From: Cohnella panacarvi Gsoil 349
GTDB lineage: Bacteria; Bacillota; Bacilli; Paenibacillales; Paenibacillaceae
Assembly: GCF_000515335.1 (NCBI RefSeq)
Contig: NZ_KI911563.1
Location: 2,297,604-2,361,603 of the forward strand
Direction of reading: 5' to 3'
Length of the DNA: 64,000 nucleotides
Shown: positions 8,068 through 17,127 of the stretch, piece after piece
Position numbering within the stretch: position 1 is the stretch's first letter
How the letters are laid out: every line of letters begins with the position of its first letter
Notes under the pieces: generated by a model
What the model was told of the DNA's origin: nothing
Databases searched by the model: none
Seen by the model: only the letters and a program-made list of their open reading frames with translations
Program-made: the position numbers and the translations under genes

Positions 8068-9633
8068 ATGCCCATGCGACGCAACAACCATCCCGAACGG
8101 CAGGAGGCGGCCAAGCAAACCGCTCAACTGCATCTTGATTTACATCATAACGTTCAACACATTCGGCAAACTCTCGGTAACAGCGGAGACCTTGTCGTCC
8201 GGGACTTGCCGATCGGCGCGAACGAACAGCTTCATTCCGCCATAATCTATACAGACGGCTTAGTCGATACTACGTCGATCCAGAGCGGCGTTATCGAGGC
8301 GCTAATGTCCGGTCTTGACCAAGATGCATTGGCGAATGCGATACGTTCGGACGCCGATATGTTGAACTATTTAAGTAATCATGCGCTCGCGGTCGAGCAG
8401 ATCAACGAGACGGACACTTTCGACGAATTGATTCATTCGCTGTTGTCCGGCAACGTTATTTTGCTGCTGAACGGATACGACCGGGGCTTGTTCATCAATC
8501 TTAGCAAATACGAGCACCGCGCCATCATGGAGCCGGCTGTCGAAACCGTCGTCCGCGGCCCTCGAGAAAGCTTCACGGAAAGCTTGCGAACGAACACCGC
8601 GTTAATTCGCCGAAAAATTAAAGATCAAAACTTGCGGCTGGATAACCGCATGATCGGTCGTATAACGAAAACCGACATAGCCGTCATGTACATGAAAGGC
8701 ATCGCCGACGACCACGTTGTGGAGCAAGTTCACAGCCGGCTCGATCAGATCGATATCGACGGAATATTGGAAAGCGGATATATCGAAGCGTATATCCAGG
8801 ATGTGGATTTCACCCCTTTTCCCACCGTTTACAACACGGAGCGTCCGGACGTAATTGCCGCCGAGCTGCTCGAAGGCAAAGTCGTCATCTTGGTCGACGG
8901 AACTCCGTTCGTACTCGTCGTTCCCGCGTTATTCATTTCGTTCCTTCACTCGGCCGAGGATTACTACCAACGCGCGGATATAAGCAGCTTGATTCGCATT
9001 CTGCGCTTTATCGGCTTATTCATCTCTTTGCTGGCTCCGTCCCTCTATATTGCTATTACGACGTTCCATCAGGAGATGCTGCCCACTCAGTTGCTCATCG
9101 GCTTGGCCTCTCAACGCGAAGGCATTCCGTTCCCGGCATTCATCGAAGCGCTGGTCATGGAAATCGTATTCGAAGTATTGCGGGAAGCCGGATTGCGCAT
9201 GCCAAGAGCGGTCGGACAAGCCGTCTCGATCGTCGGCACGCTCGTTATCGGTCAGGCTGCCGTCAATGCCGGCATCGTGTCGGCGGCGATGGTCATCGTC
9301 GTGTCGATCACGGCGATCGCCAGCTTTATCTATCCGGCCATCAATATGTCCATTACTATGCGTATGCTGCGTTTTCCATTAATGGGGCTTGCCGCTTCGT
9401 TCGGTATGTTCGGCATATTCCTCGGGCTCATGGTTCTACTCCTTCACATGAGCAGCTTGAAGTCGTTCGGGGTGCCTTATACGGCTCCATTCTCTCCGTA
9501 CATTCCGGACGATCTGAAGGATACGGTGATCCGGAAACCCCTTTGGTTAATGAACACCCGCCCCCGGCTAATCAATCGGCGCAATATCATCCGGCAAGGC
9601 AAGACGTCGCCGCCTCCGGCTAAACCGAAATAG
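8068..9633 (+). CDS. gerKA: Spore germinant receptor A subunit (GerA/GerKA family)
   Basis: 521 residues. A soluble N-terminal domain (about 1-270) is followed by hydrophobic segments from about 280 to 480 and a Pro/Lys-rich tail, as in the GerA family. Motifs such as FTPFPTVYNTERPD, LLEGKVVILVDGTPFVL and REGIPFPAFIEALVMEI are characteristic. The first ATG (8068) is only two bases after AAAGGA; ATG 8074 has better spacing and may be the true start. The A subunit sits in the inner spore membrane and helps form the germinant-gated complex. It is the first gene of an A-C-D-B operon, presumably expressed in the forespore; I could not define a sigma-G promoter with confidence. Confidence 0.93.
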   Translation: MPMRRNNHPERQEAAKQTAQLHLDLHHNVQHIRQTLGNSGDLVVRDLPIGANEQLHSAIIYTDGLVDTTSIQSGVIEALMSGLDQDALANAIRSDADMLNYLSNHALAVEQINETDTFDELIHSLLSGNVILLLNGYDRGLFINLSKYEHRAIMEPAVETVVRGPRESFTESLRTNTALIRRKIKDQNLRLDNRMIGRITKTDIAVMYMKGIADDHVVEQVHSRLDQIDIDGILESGYIEAYIQDVDFTPFPTVYNTERPDVIAAELLEGKVVILVDGTPFVLVVPALFISFLHSAEDYYQRADISSLIRILRFIGLFISLLAPSLYIAITTFHQEMLPTQLLIGLASQREGIPFPAFIEALVMEIVFEVLREAGLRMPRAVGQAVSIVGTLVIGQAAVNAGIVSAAMVIVVSITAIASFIYPAINMSITMRMLRFPLMGLAASFGMFGIFLGLMVLLLHMSSLKSFGVPYTAPFSPYIPDDLKDTVIRKPLWLMNTRPRLINRRNIIRQGKTSPPPAKPK

Positions 9634-9661
9634 ACTGCTTCCAACCAAGGAGAGGAACCGC

Positions 9662-10861
9662 TTGAAATGCAAAGTCGTCTTGACGATATTGACGGTCTTG
9701 TTGTTGTCGCTTGCTACCGGCTGCTGGAACCGGAGCGAATTAAACGATCTGGCCATTACCGTCGGACTCAGCATCGACAGAACGGACAATGATCGATATC
9801 TGGTATCGGCCCAAATCGTAGAACCTGGAGAAGTTGCGGAGAAAGGGGGAAGCGGTCGATCGCCCGTCACCTTGTTTAATGAAACCGGCAACACCGTAAT
9901 GGAAGCGATACGCAAAATGACGACGAACAGCCCGAGGAAAATATATATGGCTCATTTGCGAATTCTTGTTATTGGAGAAGAGCTGGCGCGAGAAGGCATC
10001 GGCGACGTGTTGGATTTCATGATCCGGGATCACGAGCTGAGGACCGACTTCTTCGTTGCGATCGCCAAAGGCCGAAAAGCGAAAGAGATGTTGACAATCA
10101 TGACGCCGCTGGAGAAACTTCCCGCCGTCAAGATTTATAAGTCGATGACGACCTCGCAGAACAATTGGGCGCCTTCGTTGAGCGTCACGCTAGATAAATT
10201 GATTGCCGATCTCGCCAACGAAGGCAAACACCCGGTGCTCGCCACCCTCGAAGCGACAGGCGATGAAAAGGCCGGTAACAACAAGTCCAACATGGAGCGC
10301 ATCGATGTGCCCGCGAGCATTTCCTCCGCAAGTCTTGCCGTCTTTAAGAAGGATAAGCTAGTCGGTTGGCTGAACGAAACGGAAAGCAAAGGCTACAACT
10401 ATATCATCAATAAGATTTCGACCACCCTCGGATTCATGTCCTGTCCGAACGGAGGAAAAATCGCGGTGCAGGTCGTTCGCTCCAATGTGAAAGTAAAGGC
10501 CCGCACCGTAGACGGAGAGCCAATCGTCGATGTGGATCTGCGGGTCAAACAGAACATTAGCGAGGTTTTGTGCCGGATCGACTTGACCAAGGAAGAGACG
10601 TTCGCCGAAATAGATAGACGATCGGTTCAGAAGCTGGAGGATATATTGGATTCCGCCATCGTCAAGGCGCAAAAACAGTTCAAATCGGACATTTTCGGCT
10701 TCGGCGATGCCGTTCACCGAGCCAATCCGAGGTTATGGAAGAAGCTTCGAAAGGATTGGGACCGACATTTCGCGATCATGCCCGTTCATGTGAAGGTGAA
10801 GGTCCAAACCACGTTGTCCGGTACAATCAACAATTCTCTCAAGAACCTAATAAAGGAGTGA
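9662..10861 (+). CDS. gerKC: Germinant receptor C subunit, lipoprotein (Ger(x)C family)
   Basis: 399 residues beginning with TTG at 9662, fixed by AAGGAGAGG six bases upstream. A lipoprotein signal ends in SLATGC with lipid-modified C21, followed by the family hallmark WNRSELNDLAITVGLSID. The C-terminal Ger(x)C domain is complete in length. The protein is anchored on the outer face of the inner spore membrane and is needed for function of the A and B subunits. It lies 28 bases after the A-subunit gene and five before the small D-subunit gene. Confidence 0.93.
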   Translation: MKCKVVLTILTVLLLSLATGCWNRSELNDLAITVGLSIDRTDNDRYLVSAQIVEPGEVAEKGGSGRSPVTLFNETGNTVMEAIRKMTTNSPRKIYMAHLRILVIGEELAREGIGDVLDFMIRDHELRTDFFVAIAKGRKAKEMLTIMTPLEKLPAVKIYKSMTTSQNNWAPSLSVTLDKLIADLANEGKHPVLATLEATGDEKAGNNKSNMERIDVPASISSASLAVFKKDKLVGWLNETESKGYNYIINKISTTLGFMSCPNGGKIAVQVVRSNVKVKARTVDGEPIVDVDLRVKQNISEVLCRIDLTKEETFAEIDRRSVQKLEDILDSAIVKAQKQFKSDIFGFGDAVHRANPRLWKKLRKDWDRHFAIMPVHVKVKVQTTLSGTINNSLKNLIKE

Positions 10862-10866
10862 TTTAG

Positions 10867-11100
10867 ATGATGATCGCCGCGGCTGTCGCAGCCGTATCGA
10901 TAGGCATCGCTTTGTTCGAGGTCACGCCATTACGGCGACAAGGGTTGTGGAAGGAACTATGGACATTCGCCGCGTTGCTGTTGCTCGGGACGGTTCTGGG
11001 CATAGCCAGAGCGCTCCACATCCCGATTTGGAATCCGACCCACTGGATTACGTTCGCCTTCAAGCCGGTAAACGAATGGCTAATCGGCATGATCAATTAA
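10867..11100 (+). CDS. Small two-helix germinant receptor D-type subunit
   Basis: 77 residues, two hydrophobic segments (about 2-18 and 32-50), located between the C and B genes. The ATG at 10867 follows AAGGAG closely, and the gene starts right after the C-subunit stop. Small two-span proteins of this size accompany some GerA-type operons in Bacillales (D subunits) and modulate germination rates. The assignment is by size, topology and position only. Confidence 0.7.
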   Translation: MMIAAAVAAVSIGIALFEVTPLRRQGLWKELWTFAALLLLGTVLGIARALHIPIWNPTHWITFAFKPVNEWLIGMIN

Positions 11101-11112
11101 ACGGATCGGACG

Positions 11113-12225
11113 GTGTTCGCGATGATGGATAACGGCAAAATAAGCGCAAGGCAGTTATCGATCTTAATCATGCTCTATTGTATCGGCAGCGCGATTATCG
11201 TCATTCCGTCCACTCTTGCTTCCCAGGCGAAGCAGGACGCCTGGATCTCAAGCCTGCTCTCGCCTGCTATCGGGCTGCTGGTGCTGCAGATCGCCATCAG
11301 GCTCTCTAACCGATTTCCAGGCATGGCGCTAACCGAATACATCGAGATTATATTCGGCAAATGGGTTGGGAAAATCGTGTCATTGTGGTTTTTGGCCACC
11401 TTCCCTTTTATGATCGGCTTTTATACCTTGCGCGACATCGGCGACTTTCTAACGATGCAGATTATGCCGGAGACGCCGATCGAGGCGATACATATCGTCT
11501 TATTCGGCGTCATTATTGTCGGCGTGCGCCTCGGCCTGGAGCCCTTGGCGCGCACTGCGGAGTTGTTGTTCCCTTGGATCGTCGCGTTATTTGCCGTCCT
11601 TTTCCTATTTATAGTCCCGCAAGTCAGCAAGACAAATCTTCTGCCCGTGCTTGAGAACGGATGGAAGCCTGTAATCAGAGCAAGCTTGCCCTACGTTAGC
11701 TTTCCGTTTCTCGAACCCGTTATTTTCCTAATGCTGGTTAACCATGTCAACCGATCGGAGAAAGTCGGTCGTGCCCTGTTCACCGGATTGGCGATGGCAG
11801 GCTTCTTGATGTTCATCACAACGCTGATTACGATTCTCTTATTCGGAGGACAACTCACGTCGTTGTTCATGTATCCGACCTACGAATTGTCCAAAAAAAT
11901 AAACATCGGCAATTTTCTGCAGCGGATCGAAATCATTATGGCGACGATCTGGTTCGTTACGATATATTTCCGTCTAGCGATACTGTTCTACGTGTCCGTT
12001 GTCGGCTTTGCCCGGGTGATGAAGGCGGCCGATTACCGATTCTTGACGCTTCCGCTCGGCATGATAACGATTGTGATGTCGCTTGTCGTATACCGCAACG
12101 TTGGAGATCTGACCGCATTTATTCCGGTGTGGGCGTCATTCGCCTACATTAACGGACTGCTGCTCCCTGCTCTTCTGCTCATTGTCGCCGTTATCCGCAA
12201 AATAAAAAGACCTCTTGTTAAGTGA
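11113..12225 (+). CDS. gerKB: Germinant receptor B subunit (endospore permease, APC superfamily)
   Basis: 370 residues, ten hydrophobic segments, with the family features GKISARQLSILIMLYCIGSAI at the N terminus and GLEPLARTAELLFPWIV in the middle. The frame opens with GTG 11113; ATG 11122 or 11125 are equally plausible because no strong ribosome site is visible. The B subunit is the likely germinant-binding component in the inner spore membrane. It ends the operon and is followed by a hairpin terminator at 12245-12275. Confidence 0.92.
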   Translation: MFAMMDNGKISARQLSILIMLYCIGSAIIVIPSTLASQAKQDAWISSLLSPAIGLLVLQIAIRLSNRFPGMALTEYIEIIFGKWVGKIVSLWFLATFPFMIGFYTLRDIGDFLTMQIMPETPIEAIHIVLFGVIIVGVRLGLEPLARTAELLFPWIVALFAVLFLFIVPQVSKTNLLPVLENGWKPVIRASLPYVSFPFLEPVIFLMLVNHVNRSEKVGRALFTGLAMAGFLMFITTLITILLFGGQLTSLFMYPTYELSKKINIGNFLQRIEIIMATIWFVTIYFRLAILFYVSVVGFARVMKAADYRFLTLPLGMITIVMSLVVYRNVGDLTAFIPVWASFAYINGLLLPALLLIVAVIRKIKRPLVK

Positions 12226-12244
12226 TCCGCAGCACAAAATCATT

Positions 12245-12275
12245 CAAAAGCCGACGATCCAAGATCGCCGGCTTT
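12245..12275. terminator. Hairpin terminator between ger operon and NmrA-like gene
   Basis: CAAAAGCCG...CGGCTTTTG stem of about 14 bp with one mismatch, ending in TTTTG on both strands. It can serve the plus-strand ger operon and the convergent minus-strand gene at 12306. Confidence 0.75.
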
Positions 12276-12305
12276 TGATGTTTTGCTATTATTTACGGAA
12301 GAAGA

Positions 12306-13268
12306 TCATTGCTCAATCGGAATTCGATGTTTATGGTTAGCCAACCATTCATCGAAAGTTTGCAATGCAGCGTTTAATCGACGAGAAGTACCGATGTCTC
12401 GCGCGCCGCAAAACACTTGTTCGTACTCCTGAAAATATTGAAACATATTTCCTAAATCCTCCGCGCCGGGGAACCCCAAGCCGCGATACATCGCAGGCGG
12501 CATGTTATGGTATTGAACCTTCAGGCCGTACGCTTTCGAAAGAGACAGGGCAAGCTCGTCTCCCGTCAAATGTTCTCCGGCGATTCCGATATACTTCCCG
12601 ACGTATTCGGCAGGCCCTCCCTTGAAAATTCCGTAAGCGCATTTGCCGATATCTTCGGCGGCAATACCTGCCAGCTTCTTATCGCCCATAGGCAGCGCAA
12701 AGATTAAATCGCCGTCTTCTCCCCGCCTCGGCCCCATGCCGAAATAAATCATGTTGTCCCAATAAAACGATGTCAATAAGAACGTGGTCGGGACTCCTTC
12801 GTCAATGAAAAATCGGTCGGTCTCTCCTTTCACGTCGAGGTGCGGGACCTTATAGGTTCCCATCAGCGTCGGCATACGGTCGTCGCCCAAAGGAATCCAT
12901 TTACGCGTATCTTCAAGAGTCGACCAAATCAGATGCTGAACGCCTGCTTGCTTGGCGGCGGCAGCCATATTCCTGGCGTGCTCGGTATCCTTCTCGGGCG
13001 AAAAAGTATTCCAGAAAAAAGTGTTGGCGTATACCCCGTGCGCTCCTTGGAACGCCTGATGCAAGCTTTCAATATCATCAAGGTCGGCAGCCACTAACTC
13101 GGCTCCCCATTCAACCAATTCCTTTGCCCTTTCGCCGTTAACGTCTCTTGATAGGGCACGGACAGCGAAATCTCCCTCTTTGTCGTCCAGAATAGCCCGT
13201 ACCAATCCGCGTCCCTGTGCTCCCGTTGCGCCGATCACCGCGATGACCTTCTTGTCAGCCATATGCAT
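12306..13268 (-). CDS. NmrA-family NAD(P)-binding protein
   Basis: 320 residues. The Rossmann start VIAVIGATGAQGRGLVRAIL carries the GATGxQG dinucleotide motif typical of NmrA/HSCARG-like atypical short-chain dehydrogenases. The usual catalytic YxxxK pair is not obvious, and many members bind NAD(P) as redox sensors or reduce quinone-like substrates. It is a single gene, convergent with the ger operon. The 260 bases upstream hold no other gene. Confidence 0.88.
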   Translation of the reverse strand: MHMADKKVIAVIGATGAQGRGLVRAILDDKEGDFAVRALSRDVNGERAKELVEWGAELVAADLDDIESLHQAFQGAHGVYANTFFWNTFSPEKDTEHARNMAAAAKQAGVQHLIWSTLEDTRKWIPLGDDRMPTLMGTYKVPHLDVKGETDRFFIDEGVPTTFLLTSFYWDNMIYFGMGPRRGEDGDLIFALPMGDKKLAGIAAEDIGKCAYGIFKGGPAEYVGKYIGIAGEHLTGDELALSLSKAYGLKVQYHNMPPAMYRGLGFPGAEDLGNMFQYFQEYEQVFCGARDIGTSRRLNAALQTFDEWLANHKHRIPIEQ

Positions 13269-13480
13269 TCCCTCCCGATCAATCTCACTATCCGTTTATT
13301 GAAGAAGATAACTCCTTACCCGATGTCCGGCTTGTGCGTATAACCGCCCCGAATACTGGAAATTTTTGTGTAACTTAATCAAATTATGCACTTTTGGCGG
13401 AGGCGTCGTCAATGCGACTATCGAACTAGGATTTCTTGTCGAATTCTGAAATTCCCAGACCTCGGGAGTCCGAGCGATGC

Positions 13481-13523
13481 AAAAAAAGTGCCCCGCGCGG
13501 ACTTTCGCCCAACCGGGACACTT
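13481..13523 (-). terminator. Terminator after the DUF3243 gene
   Basis: On the minus strand AAGTGTCCCG pairs with CGGGGCACTT (one G-U pair) and runs into seven U residues, 10 bases past the DUF3243 stop codon. Confidence 0.85.
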
Positions 13524-13532
13524 CGAATGCGA

Positions 13533-13883
13533 TCAATGTTTGTTCTGCGGCTGAACCATCCTTAAGAGCACATGCGCGAGCATGTGGCGTTCCTCTTTCG
13601 TGCCGACCGCCCATAGTTCTTGCAGAAGCATCTCTTCGCTATTGCGCGGACTTTCGTTATTCGCGAGATAGTCGGCTACTTCCTCGGCGATGACGGTCAT
13701 TTGCTCTTCGCCTAGTCCGATGCTTTGAGCCATCTTGACCCGTCTGCCCAGATAGTTTTTGAACGTTTCGAAGTTGCGAAGAATGCGGTCTCTTTCGTCG
13801 GCATCGATATTCGAGATGGCTTCGTCTACGTTATTCGGGTGGATGTTGCCGCCCTTCTCCACGACATGATTATTCTCGGACAT
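13533..13883 (-). CDS. DUF3243 family protein (YmfJ-like)
   Basis: 116 residues, soluble and acidic. The core FETFKNYLGRRVKMAQSIGL, ADYLANN and ELWAVGTKEERHMLAHVLLRMV matches the DUF3243 family (B. subtilis YmfJ, about 85 residues); the first 30 residues are an extension. Function is unknown. A GAGGAGGG-type ribosome site precedes the ATG. It lies downstream of the RtcB/AAA unit on the same strand with a gap of about 80 bases, and it ends at a strong terminator, so it may be the last gene of that transcript. Confidence 0.85.
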   Translation of the reverse strand: MSENNHVVEKGGNIHPNNVDEAISNIDADERDRILRNFETFKNYLGRRVKMAQSIGLGEEQMTVIAEEVADYLANNESPRNSEEMLLQELWAVGTKEERHMLAHVLLRMVQPQNKH

Positions 13884-13966
13884 GGGAACCCTCCTCGGTG
13901 GACTTGACTGAATGCATTACCATTGTAACCAAGTCGCGCGGGACCGAACCTCCGTTCACCGGATCG

Positions 13967-15274
13967 CTACGAGAAACCAAGACGCCGGGGTTGGTTTTCC
14001 GTCATCCACTCCCCGCTGCGCCCCTTTGCGTAATCCGATTTCATATCGGCGATCAGCCGATCCAGATCGACCGCGTTCTCGTAATGCATTTGCAGCGCGG
14101 CGGAGACATACAGCTCGCCCAATTGAGCAAGCGTAAAGCCTTCCGTTGCGCGAGCGGTTCTGGCGATCGTCTCCTCATCCGCAAGACGATCCATTCCCTT
14201 GCGAATCAAGTAGGCTTGGCGAAGCGGTTCGTTCGGAGTTCTGACTTCGTACGCCCGGTCGAATCGGCCGGCGCGGTTCATGAGCGCGGGGTCGATCTTC
14301 TCCGGATAGTTCGTCGTACCGATGAGATAGACGCCTTCCTTGGAGATTGCGCCATCCAGCGTATTCAAGAAGTACGAGCGGCAGGACTCCGGCATCGAAT
14401 CGATATCCTCGATGACGAGCACCATCGGCGCCATTTGCGTCGCTGCGGCGAATACCTCTTGGATCGATCCGCTGTTCGTATATTGGGTAATTTGCCAATA
14501 AGCTACGGGAGCGCTAGTCGTGGAAGAGATCGATTTAACCAGCGTCGTTTTCCCGTTTCCAGGCTTTCCGTAGAGGAGGATGCCCCTTTTATAGGGAATG
14601 CCGTACGTTTGGAAGAACGAGCGGTCCTTCGAGAAAAATTCGTCGACCGAACGGAAAATTTGCGTCTTGAGCTCTTCGTCCAAGAACACGTCGCTTCGGC
14701 TAACGGAATAAGTAAACGGTTCGCGGGTCTGTTCCAGCCCGTCTCTTGTGTCGGTGAACAGGACGATCTTCGGATTATCTAGCTGACGGCTTCTCATCTC
14801 CTCCAGAAACCGTACCATCCCTTCATCCGATTCCGCGAATATCAGATCTTCGTAACCGATGCCATGCAGAGTAATCTTAGGGATCCTGACCAACGCGACG
14901 CGGTGCTTAGGATAGATAAACAGATTATTGCGTACGGCCGGCCTGATCGCGTACCCTTTCCTCGTCGCTTCAGGATCGCCGGAAAATTCGAAAATGTTCG
15001 TCTCCACCAAGTCGTATAAGCTTGCTACATGCTCGACCCCCTCGTACCCGTTGCGAATATCTTCCTCTAGTCCGTTCCACGCTTCGTTGCCGTCATCTTG
15101 ATAATAAAGCCGGAAATCGCACCGGAACCGATCTCTCAGAAAATCGATAATTTTGTGAACGGCCTCGATATAGTTGAAATAGTTCTTCATGTCCTGCGGC
15201 TGGCCTGCGCCAGGCTCCGCACGGACGATGAACCGAGGCTCCGTCGCTTTGGCTTGTAAAGTCATCTTATCCAT
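13967..15274 (-). CDS. AAA+ ATPase coupled to RtcB
   Basis: 435 residues from ATG 15274, which shares one base with the rtcB stop (TAATG) and has GAAAGGGG just upstream; an ATG at 15307 inside rtcB is less likely. The N-terminal 220 residues are not recognisable. A classical AAA module follows: Walker A GKPGNGKTT, Walker B VLVIEDID, sensor 1 IGTTNYP and an arginine-finger-like NRAGRFDR, nearest in style to Bcs1 or spastin-type AAA proteins. Such proteins act as hexameric remodelling motors. The stop-start overlap with rtcB implies fixed stoichiometry or a complex, perhaps remodelling RNA-protein substrates for the ligase. That role is inference. Confidence 0.88.
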   Translation of the reverse strand: MDKMTLQAKATEPRFIVRAEPGAGQPQDMKNYFNYIEAVHKIIDFLRDRFRCDFRLYYQDDGNEAWNGLEEDIRNGYEGVEHVASLYDLVETNIFEFSGDPEATRKGYAIRPAVRNNLFIYPKHRVALVRIPKITLHGIGYEDLIFAESDEGMVRFLEEMRSRQLDNPKIVLFTDTRDGLEQTREPFTYSVSRSDVFLDEELKTQIFRSVDEFFSKDRSFFQTYGIPYKRGILLYGKPGNGKTTLVKSISSTTSAPVAYWQITQYTNSGSIQEVFAAATQMAPMVLVIEDIDSMPESCRSYFLNTLDGAISKEGVYLIGTTNYPEKIDPALMNRAGRFDRAYEVRTPNEPLRQAYLIRKGMDRLADEETIARTARATEGFTLAQLGELYVSAALQMHYENAVDLDRLIADMKSDYAKGRSGEWMTENQPRRLGFS

Positions 15275-16704
15275 TACACCCCTTTCACCGCCGCCAGCGG
15301 ACGGCATTTGGCGACTACGTCGGCAAGCCGAGCCCGGACGACGCTGTCTATAATTCGGTCTACGTCTTTGTACGCTTGCGGCGACTCATCGATCAGAGCC
15401 TCGAGCGCCCGATGATTCAACACGATCTCGTCCTCTTGCCCGATCCGCATCGAGGAGGCGAATTCGTCCACCGTAACGAGCTGCTTCGTCGCGTTCCGCG
15501 AACGAATCCTCCCTGCCCCGTGGCAGATGGAATAGTAGTTGCGCACGCCCTCTGCAGCTCCGACCATGAGATACGAAGCCGTTCCCATCGAGCCCGGGAT
15601 GAGAGCAGGATGTCCTGTAGCGCGGTAAGGCTCTGGATTGCCGGAGTGGCCTGCAGGAAGCGCGCGCGTCGTGCCTTTGCGATGGACGAGCAACGCTTCT
15701 TCCTTGTGATTTTCCTCGACCGCGTAGTTGTGCATCAAGTCATATAGCGTGCTTAATTCCGCCTGAGAGCCGAACGTCTCTCGGAATGCGTCCCGAACGG
15801 CAAAAGCCATCAAGTGCCGATTCGCCACCGCGAAATTAAGCGCCGAATACATCAAATGCGCGTACGTACGTCCGGCTTCGCTGTCGAGCGGCGCATAGGC
15901 GAGCTTCGGGTCGGCCGTGCCAAGCCCGAGCTTCCTCATCGTCTTAGCGACTTGCGAGCCGCAATACTGATTGACCGCTCCGCCCCAAGAACGGGAGCCG
16001 GAATGGATCATGACGGCGATCTGGCCGTCTTTCAAACCCCACTTCTCTGCGGTTGCGCGGTTGTCCTCGTTAATGCTTAAAGCTTGGATCTCGATAAAAT
16101 GATTCCCGTTGCCAAGCGTGCCGAGCTGGCGATGGGACCTATGCCACGCCGGCTCCGGAATTCGATCCAGCTCGCCTTCGTCGAACCGAAACCGGCTGCA
16201 CTCGACATGCGTCAACGAAGTCGCTTTCCTCGGCGTGTACGCATCAGGGACATATTTGCCCGGCAATCCGTGAAGCCCTTTGCGAAGGACGTCCTCCAAG
16301 CGAACGTCCGAAAAATAACCTCTCGCGTGATTTTCGACCGGAATCCGTTTCTCGATCGCTTTAACCAGCTTGCGCCGAAGCTTGACGTCTTGAAGGTCCC
16401 GCTCGTGCAAGTTCGTCAGATGCACCCTCATCCCGCAGCCGATGTCGCTTCCGACGATCGACGGCGATACGAAGCCGTTGTCCATTCCCCATACCGCCGT
16501 CGTGCCGATGCACGTGCCGACGCCGACATGAGCATCGGGCGTATAGCTCATATACCGGATATTCGGAATTTGCATATTGTTGTTGGCCATCTCGAGCACC
16601 TTGGCTCCCATGGCGTGAAATAAGTCTTCGTGGGCGAATACGTGCAATTCCCCTGCAGGGAGATCGACTCGCCGATAATAAACATCGTTAAAATTTGAAC
16701 TCAT
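15274..16704 (-). CDS. rtcB: RtcB-type RNA ligase
   Basis: 476 residues from ATG 16704, preceded by GAGAGGAAG; a TTG at 16725 is less likely. Family landmarks are present: PDAHVGVGTCIGT, GSDIGCGM (metal-binding cysteine), GTLGNGNHFIE, HSGSRSWG, HNYAVEEN, and SICHGAGRIRSR with the histidine that forms the guanylate intermediate. RtcB joins RNA 2',3'-cyclic phosphate or 3'-phosphate ends to 5'-OH ends using GTP and Mn2+. It is preceded by two tRNA genes and small ORFs on the same strand and followed by the overlapping AAA gene. No RtcA or archease is seen. Repair of cleaved tRNA is the obvious hypothesis. Confidence 0.95.
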   Translation of the reverse strand: MSSNFNDVYYRRVDLPAGELHVFAHEDLFHAMGAKVLEMANNNMQIPNIRYMSYTPDAHVGVGTCIGTTAVWGMDNGFVSPSIVGSDIGCGMRVHLTNLHERDLQDVKLRRKLVKAIEKRIPVENHARGYFSDVRLEDVLRKGLHGLPGKYVPDAYTPRKATSLTHVECSRFRFDEGELDRIPEPAWHRSHRQLGTLGNGNHFIEIQALSINEDNRATAEKWGLKDGQIAVMIHSGSRSWGGAVNQYCGSQVAKTMRKLGLGTADPKLAYAPLDSEAGRTYAHLMYSALNFAVANRHLMAFAVRDAFRETFGSQAELSTLYDLMHNYAVEENHKEEALLVHRKGTTRALPAGHSGNPEPYRATGHPALIPGSMGTASYLMVGAAEGVRNYYSICHGAGRIRSRNATKQLVTVDEFASSMRIGQEDEIVLNHRALEALIDESPQAYKDVDRIIDSVVRARLADVVAKCRPLAAVKGV

Positions 16705-16721
16705 AAAGAAGGTACTTCCTC

Positions 16722-16847
16722 TCAAAGGTTAATGGACAGCCGCTCTTCTATTTCCTTTGCTAGGGCCCGTAGAGGCCGAAGGACAATGAGCAGGCTTGTC
16801 GGATGTGGCGACATTGCGGCGTTGCGGCTAGGGTTAAGTCCGATCAT
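16722..16847 (-). CDS. 41-aa small ORF between tRNA-Pro-like gene and rtcB
   Basis: Starts at ATG 16847 with a perfect AAGGAGG (16858-16864) ten bases upstream, and ends with TGA at 16722-16724 overlapping the rtcB ribosome site. The product begins MIGLNPSRN and has an amphipathic basic/acidic C-terminal half (LRPLRALAKEIEERLSINL). The ribosome site is only about 12 bases from the 3' end of the tRNA-like gene. It may be a real small protein or a leader coupling rtcB translation. Conservation would decide. Confidence 0.5.
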   Translation of the reverse strand: MIGLNPSRNAAMSPHPTSLLIVLRPLRALAKEIEERLSINL

Positions 16848-16878
16848 GTCTTATCAGCCTCCTTCTGATTCATAAGGG

Positions 16879-16953
16879 TCGGAACGGCAGGATTCGAACC
16901 TGCGGCCTCTTGCATCCAAGGCAAGCGCTCCAGCCAAGCTGAGCTACGTCCCG
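16879..16953 (-). tRNA. tRNA-Pro-like gene (anticodon UGG), no encoded CCA
   Basis: 75 nt folding into a full cloverleaf: acceptor CGGGACG/CGTTCCG (one G-U), D stem GCTC/GAGC, anticodon stem CTTGC/GCAAG with loop CTTGGAT (anticodon UGG), T arm GCAGG-TTCGAAT-CCTGC, discriminator A. Two features are odd: position 37 is A where proline tRNAs have G37, and the 3' flank is CCC rather than CCA. It lies between tRNA-His and the small ORF before rtcB, all on one strand. It could be a translating tRNA, a decayed copy, or a specialised decoy or sensor RNA. Confidence 0.8.
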
Positions 16954-17042
16954 ATGGAGGATAGGTGCGGGCATTCCCCGCGATCTGTCGGCCGCCGGGT
17001 AGCAGCAGCCTATGTGATATTGCCCATCCAAATTGTTAGGTT

Positions 17043-17118
17043 TGGGGAGACCAACCGGAATCGAACCGGTACTTGCGGAGTCACAATCCGCCGCGTTCGC
17101 CTTTTCGCCATGGCCTCC
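17043..17118 (-). tRNA. tRNA-His (anticodon GUG)
   Basis: 76 nt including G-1 (17118) and encoded CCA (17043-17045). Acceptor GAGGCCA pairs with TGGTCTC, and the extra G-1 faces discriminator C73, the histidine identity pair. The D stem is short (GCG/CGC), the anticodon stem is GCGGA/TCCGC around TTGTGAC, and the T arm is ACCGG-TTCGATT-CCGGT. It starts 9 bases after the stop of a 37-aa ORF, so it appears embedded in a longer transcript. Confidence 0.92.
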
Positions 17119-17127
17119 GAAAGATCC

